A model generated the notes under the pieces. It worked only from the letters and a program-made list of their open reading frames with translations, made no database searches and had not been told where the DNA came from. From Cellvibrio sp. (GTDB lineage: Bacteria > Pseudomonadota > Gammaproteobacteria > Pseudomonadales > Cellvibrionaceae): a stretch of DNA of 64,000 nt. Positions 61,984-64,000 of the stretch are shown one piece after another. The translations under genes were made by a program, and so were the position numbers. Every line of letters begins with the position of its first letter. The first letter of the stretch is position 1. Location of the stretch: the NCBI GenBank assembly GCA_016712405.1, contig JADJRD010000003.1, positions 176,501 to 240,500 on the forward strand, in the 5' to 3' direction.

Positions 61984-62075
61984 AAAACACTCATCAAGCT
62001 AAAGTGACCTGTTGAGTGTAGCCCCAAATTGGAAAAAATCCGTCCAGAAAGTCACATAAATCGATAAGGCAAGAG

Positions 62076-62438
62076 TTAGGCGGAGGCTTGAACTACATCC
62101 TTATCGACCTCAGCCTCCAGAACTAATTTGGCTTTGAGGTCAGGAGATAAATCGTTCCAGTGAACATTCATCAGTGCACCTTGAAGGGCATAGAGCATGA
62201 CTTTTGAAACATTGATGTCGCGAGATCGAATGCGGCGGTAGGCTTCAACTGCTCCCACCTTTTGTAAATCCGCGTAAGTGTTAATGCCAATCGCGTGTAG
62301 AATGTTAACCGAAGCCATTCCCAGATTTTTGAGTTGCAATAATTCTTGACTGCTAGTCGGCATGACAAAAAGCTCCAACGGTTTGTTATCGTTATTTAAC
62401 TGTTGTGTTTTAAATGGTCCATTTACGGCGTGCTTCAT
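62076..62438 (-). CDS. TfoX C-terminal-domain protein
   Basis: About 95-120 residues. LLQLKNLGMASVNILHAIGINTYADLQKVGAVEAYRRIRSRDINVSKVMLYALQGALMNVHWNDLSPDLKAKL is the TfoX/Sxy C-terminal helix-hairpin-helix-like domain, without the N-terminal half of the competence regulator. Start may be ATG 62363 (MPTSSQELLQLKN). Function of stand-alone TfoX-C proteins is not settled. Confidence 0.87.
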   Translation of the reverse strand: MKHAVNGPFKTQQLNNDNKPLELFVMPTSSQELLQLKNLGMASVNILHAIGINTYADLQKVGAVEAYRRIRSRDINVSKVMLYALQGALMNVHWNDLSPDLKAKLVLEAEVDKDVVQASA

Positions 62439-62590
62439 CTTACAGACTTGAATTTAACCTGCAATTGTTTTGTAAGAAATTGTAATCTTTTTTTCTTGTA
62501 AAGTTATGTCAGTAAATCCGATGAAATTGTATGGCACAAAAATCTTCAACAAAAAGAAATTTCACAACAACATGATTAAAGATAGAGCTC

Positions 62591-63262
62591 ATGAATAAAG
62601 AAAGGCTATTAGGGTTAGATGACAATTCAGTTGTTTATGATGATCACTTCAAACAGTTTCTTCATCCGGATGTCATTGTTCCACTTCAAGAGTTATCTCG
62701 TGTTGCAGCTGAAGCGGGTTTTCTTTTGGCGTTGGCGAGTGGTTATCGAAATTTCTCACGGCAATTATTGATTTGGAATCAAAAAGTATCAGGCGCGCGC
62801 GCGGTTTATGATTCAGAAGGTAATATAGTCAATATGACAATTTTATCGGATGATGAAAAATTATGGGCGATTCTTCGCTGGTCGGCTTTACCGGGAGCGT
62901 CCAGGCATCATTGGGGAACGGATGTTGATATTTATGATCGATCAAAGATTGACGCCAATTATCAGTTGCAATTAACAGTAGCAGAGACGGTTGAGCCTAG
63001 GCCATTTGCAGAATTTCATCTGTGGTTAACTGAAAAATTGGCAGAAAAAAATTGTCCTTTTTATCGCCCTTATGCAGTGGATAAAGGTGGTGTGGCACCT
63101 GAACCTTGGCATTTAAGTTATACGCCTGTAGCAAATCAAATGTCTGCGCAATTTTCGCTGGATCTATTAGTCGAGCAAATTCAGCAAACGGATATTTTGT
63201 TGAAAGAATCTATCTTGCGAAATATCGAAGAAATTTATCAACGATTTATCAAAATCGATTGA
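62591..63262 (+). CDS. VanY-type D-Ala-D-Ala carboxypeptidase (M15 family)
   Basis: A 223-residue zinc peptidase: LASGYRNFSRQLLIWNQKVSGAR, metal ligands in SRHHWGTDVDIYD (SxHxxGxxxD), and APEPWHLSYTP with the third ligand His. The family trims peptidoglycan stem peptides. No signal peptide is visible, unusual for a wall enzyme, so it may act inside the cell or be exported otherwise. The MFS gene follows within 18 bases. Confidence 0.9.
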   Translation: MNKERLLGLDDNSVVYDDHFKQFLHPDVIVPLQELSRVAAEAGFLLALASGYRNFSRQLLIWNQKVSGARAVYDSEGNIVNMTILSDDEKLWAILRWSALPGASRHHWGTDVDIYDRSKIDANYQLQLTVAETVEPRPFAEFHLWLTEKLAEKNCPFYRPYAVDKGGVAPEPWHLSYTPVANQMSAQFSLDLLVEQIQQTDILLKESILRNIEEIYQRFIKID

Positions 63263-63279
63263 AAATAATGGGATTAATT

Positions 63280-64000
63280 ATGCAACCTCAGGTTTCCAAA
63301 ACTGCCATTCGATCTTGGATGTTATTTGATTGGGCCGCACAGCCTTTTTTTACAGTGGTAATCACTTTTATATTTGGCCCTTATTTTGTTGCCAAATTGG
63401 CACAGGATCCTGTTCATGGTCAAGCAGCCTGGAGTCATGCAATTGCAATAGCTGGATTTATTATCGCGATTTTTTCTCCCATATTAGGATCAATTGCGGA
63501 TGCAACCGGTAGTCGAAAGCCTTGGATTGTATTTTTTGCGATGATCAAAATAATGGCTTTGGCTTCACTTTGGTTCGCAGCCCCTGGGTATCCATTATTT
63601 TGGCCGATGACTGCTGTGGTGTTTGCTATGGTTGCTGCAGAATTTTCCATTGTCTTTAACGATTCAATGATGCCGCGATTAATTGCTAAAGATCAAATTG
63701 GTCGAATATCGAATTTGGCTTGGGGGTTGGGTTACGCGGGTGGATTAGTGGTGCTATTCAGTGTGTTGTTGTTCTTTGCTGCTAATGCAGAAACAGGAAA
63801 AACATTATTGGGGATTGATCATTTATTTTCATTGGATCCGATCCGGGGTGAAGATGCTAGGGTCACTGCGCCGCTGGCGGCTATCTGGTATGCAATTTTT
63901 ATTTTGCCGATGCTGTTATTCACGCCTGACGTAAGTGCCAAATCTTCTCTGGCATTGGCAATTAAATTGGGTTTGCGTGAAACAATATCCACAATTAAAT
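63280..64000 (+). CDS. MFS transporter, UMF1/Atg22-like (5' part, runs off the window)
   Basis: About 240 residues seen with six membrane helices. IRSWMLFDWAAQPFFTVVITFIFGPYFVAKLA at the N-terminus and SPILGSIADATGSRKPWIVFF are typical of the UMF1 group, as is FNDSMMPRLIAKDQIGRISNLAWGLGYAGGLVVL. Substrate unknown. ATG 63280 has GGGA upstream; an in-frame ATG at 63268 is also possible. Confidence 0.85.
   Translation, partial: MQPQVSKTAIRSWMLFDWAAQPFFTVVITFIFGPYFVAKLAQDPVHGQAAWSHAIAIAGFIIAIFSPILGSIADATGSRKPWIVFFAMIKIMALASLWFAAPGYPLFWPMTAVVFAMVAAEFSIVFNDSMMPRLIAKDQIGRISNLAWGLGYAGGLVVLFSVLLFFAANAETGKTLLGIDHLFSLDPIRGEDARVTAPLAAIWYAIFILPMLLFTPDVSAKSSLALAIKLGLRETISTIK

Overview
The window looks like a chromosomal piece of a Cellvibrio-type gammaproteobacterium (Cellvibrionaceae), a Gram-negative plant-polysaccharide degrader. 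The evidence is a dense pectin-degradation region, a GH5 cellulase lipoprotein with a long serine linker, large TonB-dependent receptors, an LPS-core cluster of gammaproteobacterial type, and many short palindromic intergenic repeats. No rRNA, tRNA or CRISPR array was seen.

Region 1 (1-16.9 kb) is a pectin/rhamnogalacturonan utilisation region. It holds the 5' part of altronate dehydratase uxaA, a GH28 polygalacturonase with a Tat-lipoprotein N-terminus, a TonB-dependent receptor, a DUF4861-GH105 fusion lipoprotein, kduI, a kduD-type dehydrogenase, an alpha/beta-hydrolase esterase, a CE12 acetylesterase, a PL10-GH43 enzyme broken by a frameshift, and a GT1-type glycosyltransferase. Hexuronate transporter exuT and uronate isomerase uxaC (26.7-29.5 kb) and a second, secreted GH105-type hydrolase (37.9 kb) complete the pathway. 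The implied flow is: surface depolymerisation and deacetylation, TonB-dependent import, periplasmic removal of unsaturated uronates, ExuT uptake, then UxaC/UxaA and KduI/KduD towards 2-keto-3-deoxygluconate. Strong palindromes lie between uxaA and the GH28 gene, and five 19-bp tandem repeats lie just upstream of kduI.

Region 2 (16.9-26.5 kb) is accessory. It has a signalling module (Ser/Thr kinase with TPRs, FHA protein with a probable winged helix, and a divergent AAA+ protein that has lost key enhancer-binding-protein motifs) followed by two small unrecognised genes, then the GH5 cellulase, then a TonB receptor plus thioredoxin-like protein behind a perfect 12-bp inverted repeat.

Region 3 (29.8-46.1 kb) is mostly housekeeping: a TrpD-like paralogue, ilvD, argA, argE (frameshifted), a cold-shock protein, pit phosphate transporter with its DUF47 partner, and a GspE/PilB ATPase. 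Mixed in are decayed genes (vapBC remnant, a frameshifted small zinc-finger ORF, a serine hydrolase with a stop codon) and a ParE-type toxin-antitoxin pair.

Region 4 (46.2-64 kb) holds a TauE/SafE exporter, glnE-ilvE, and an LPS-core operon: waaF, a waaG-waaP fusion, an O-antigen ligase-like gene, msbA and hldE. Then come an alcohol dehydrogenase, a Rieske protein, an HtrA-type protease, a cyclic-nucleotide-binding protein, a TfoX-C protein, a VanY-type peptidase and the start of an MFS transporter.

At least three palindromic repeat families are scattered through the window. Three frameshifts lie at short-repeat or homopolymer tracts, so base-calling errors must be weighed against real gene decay.
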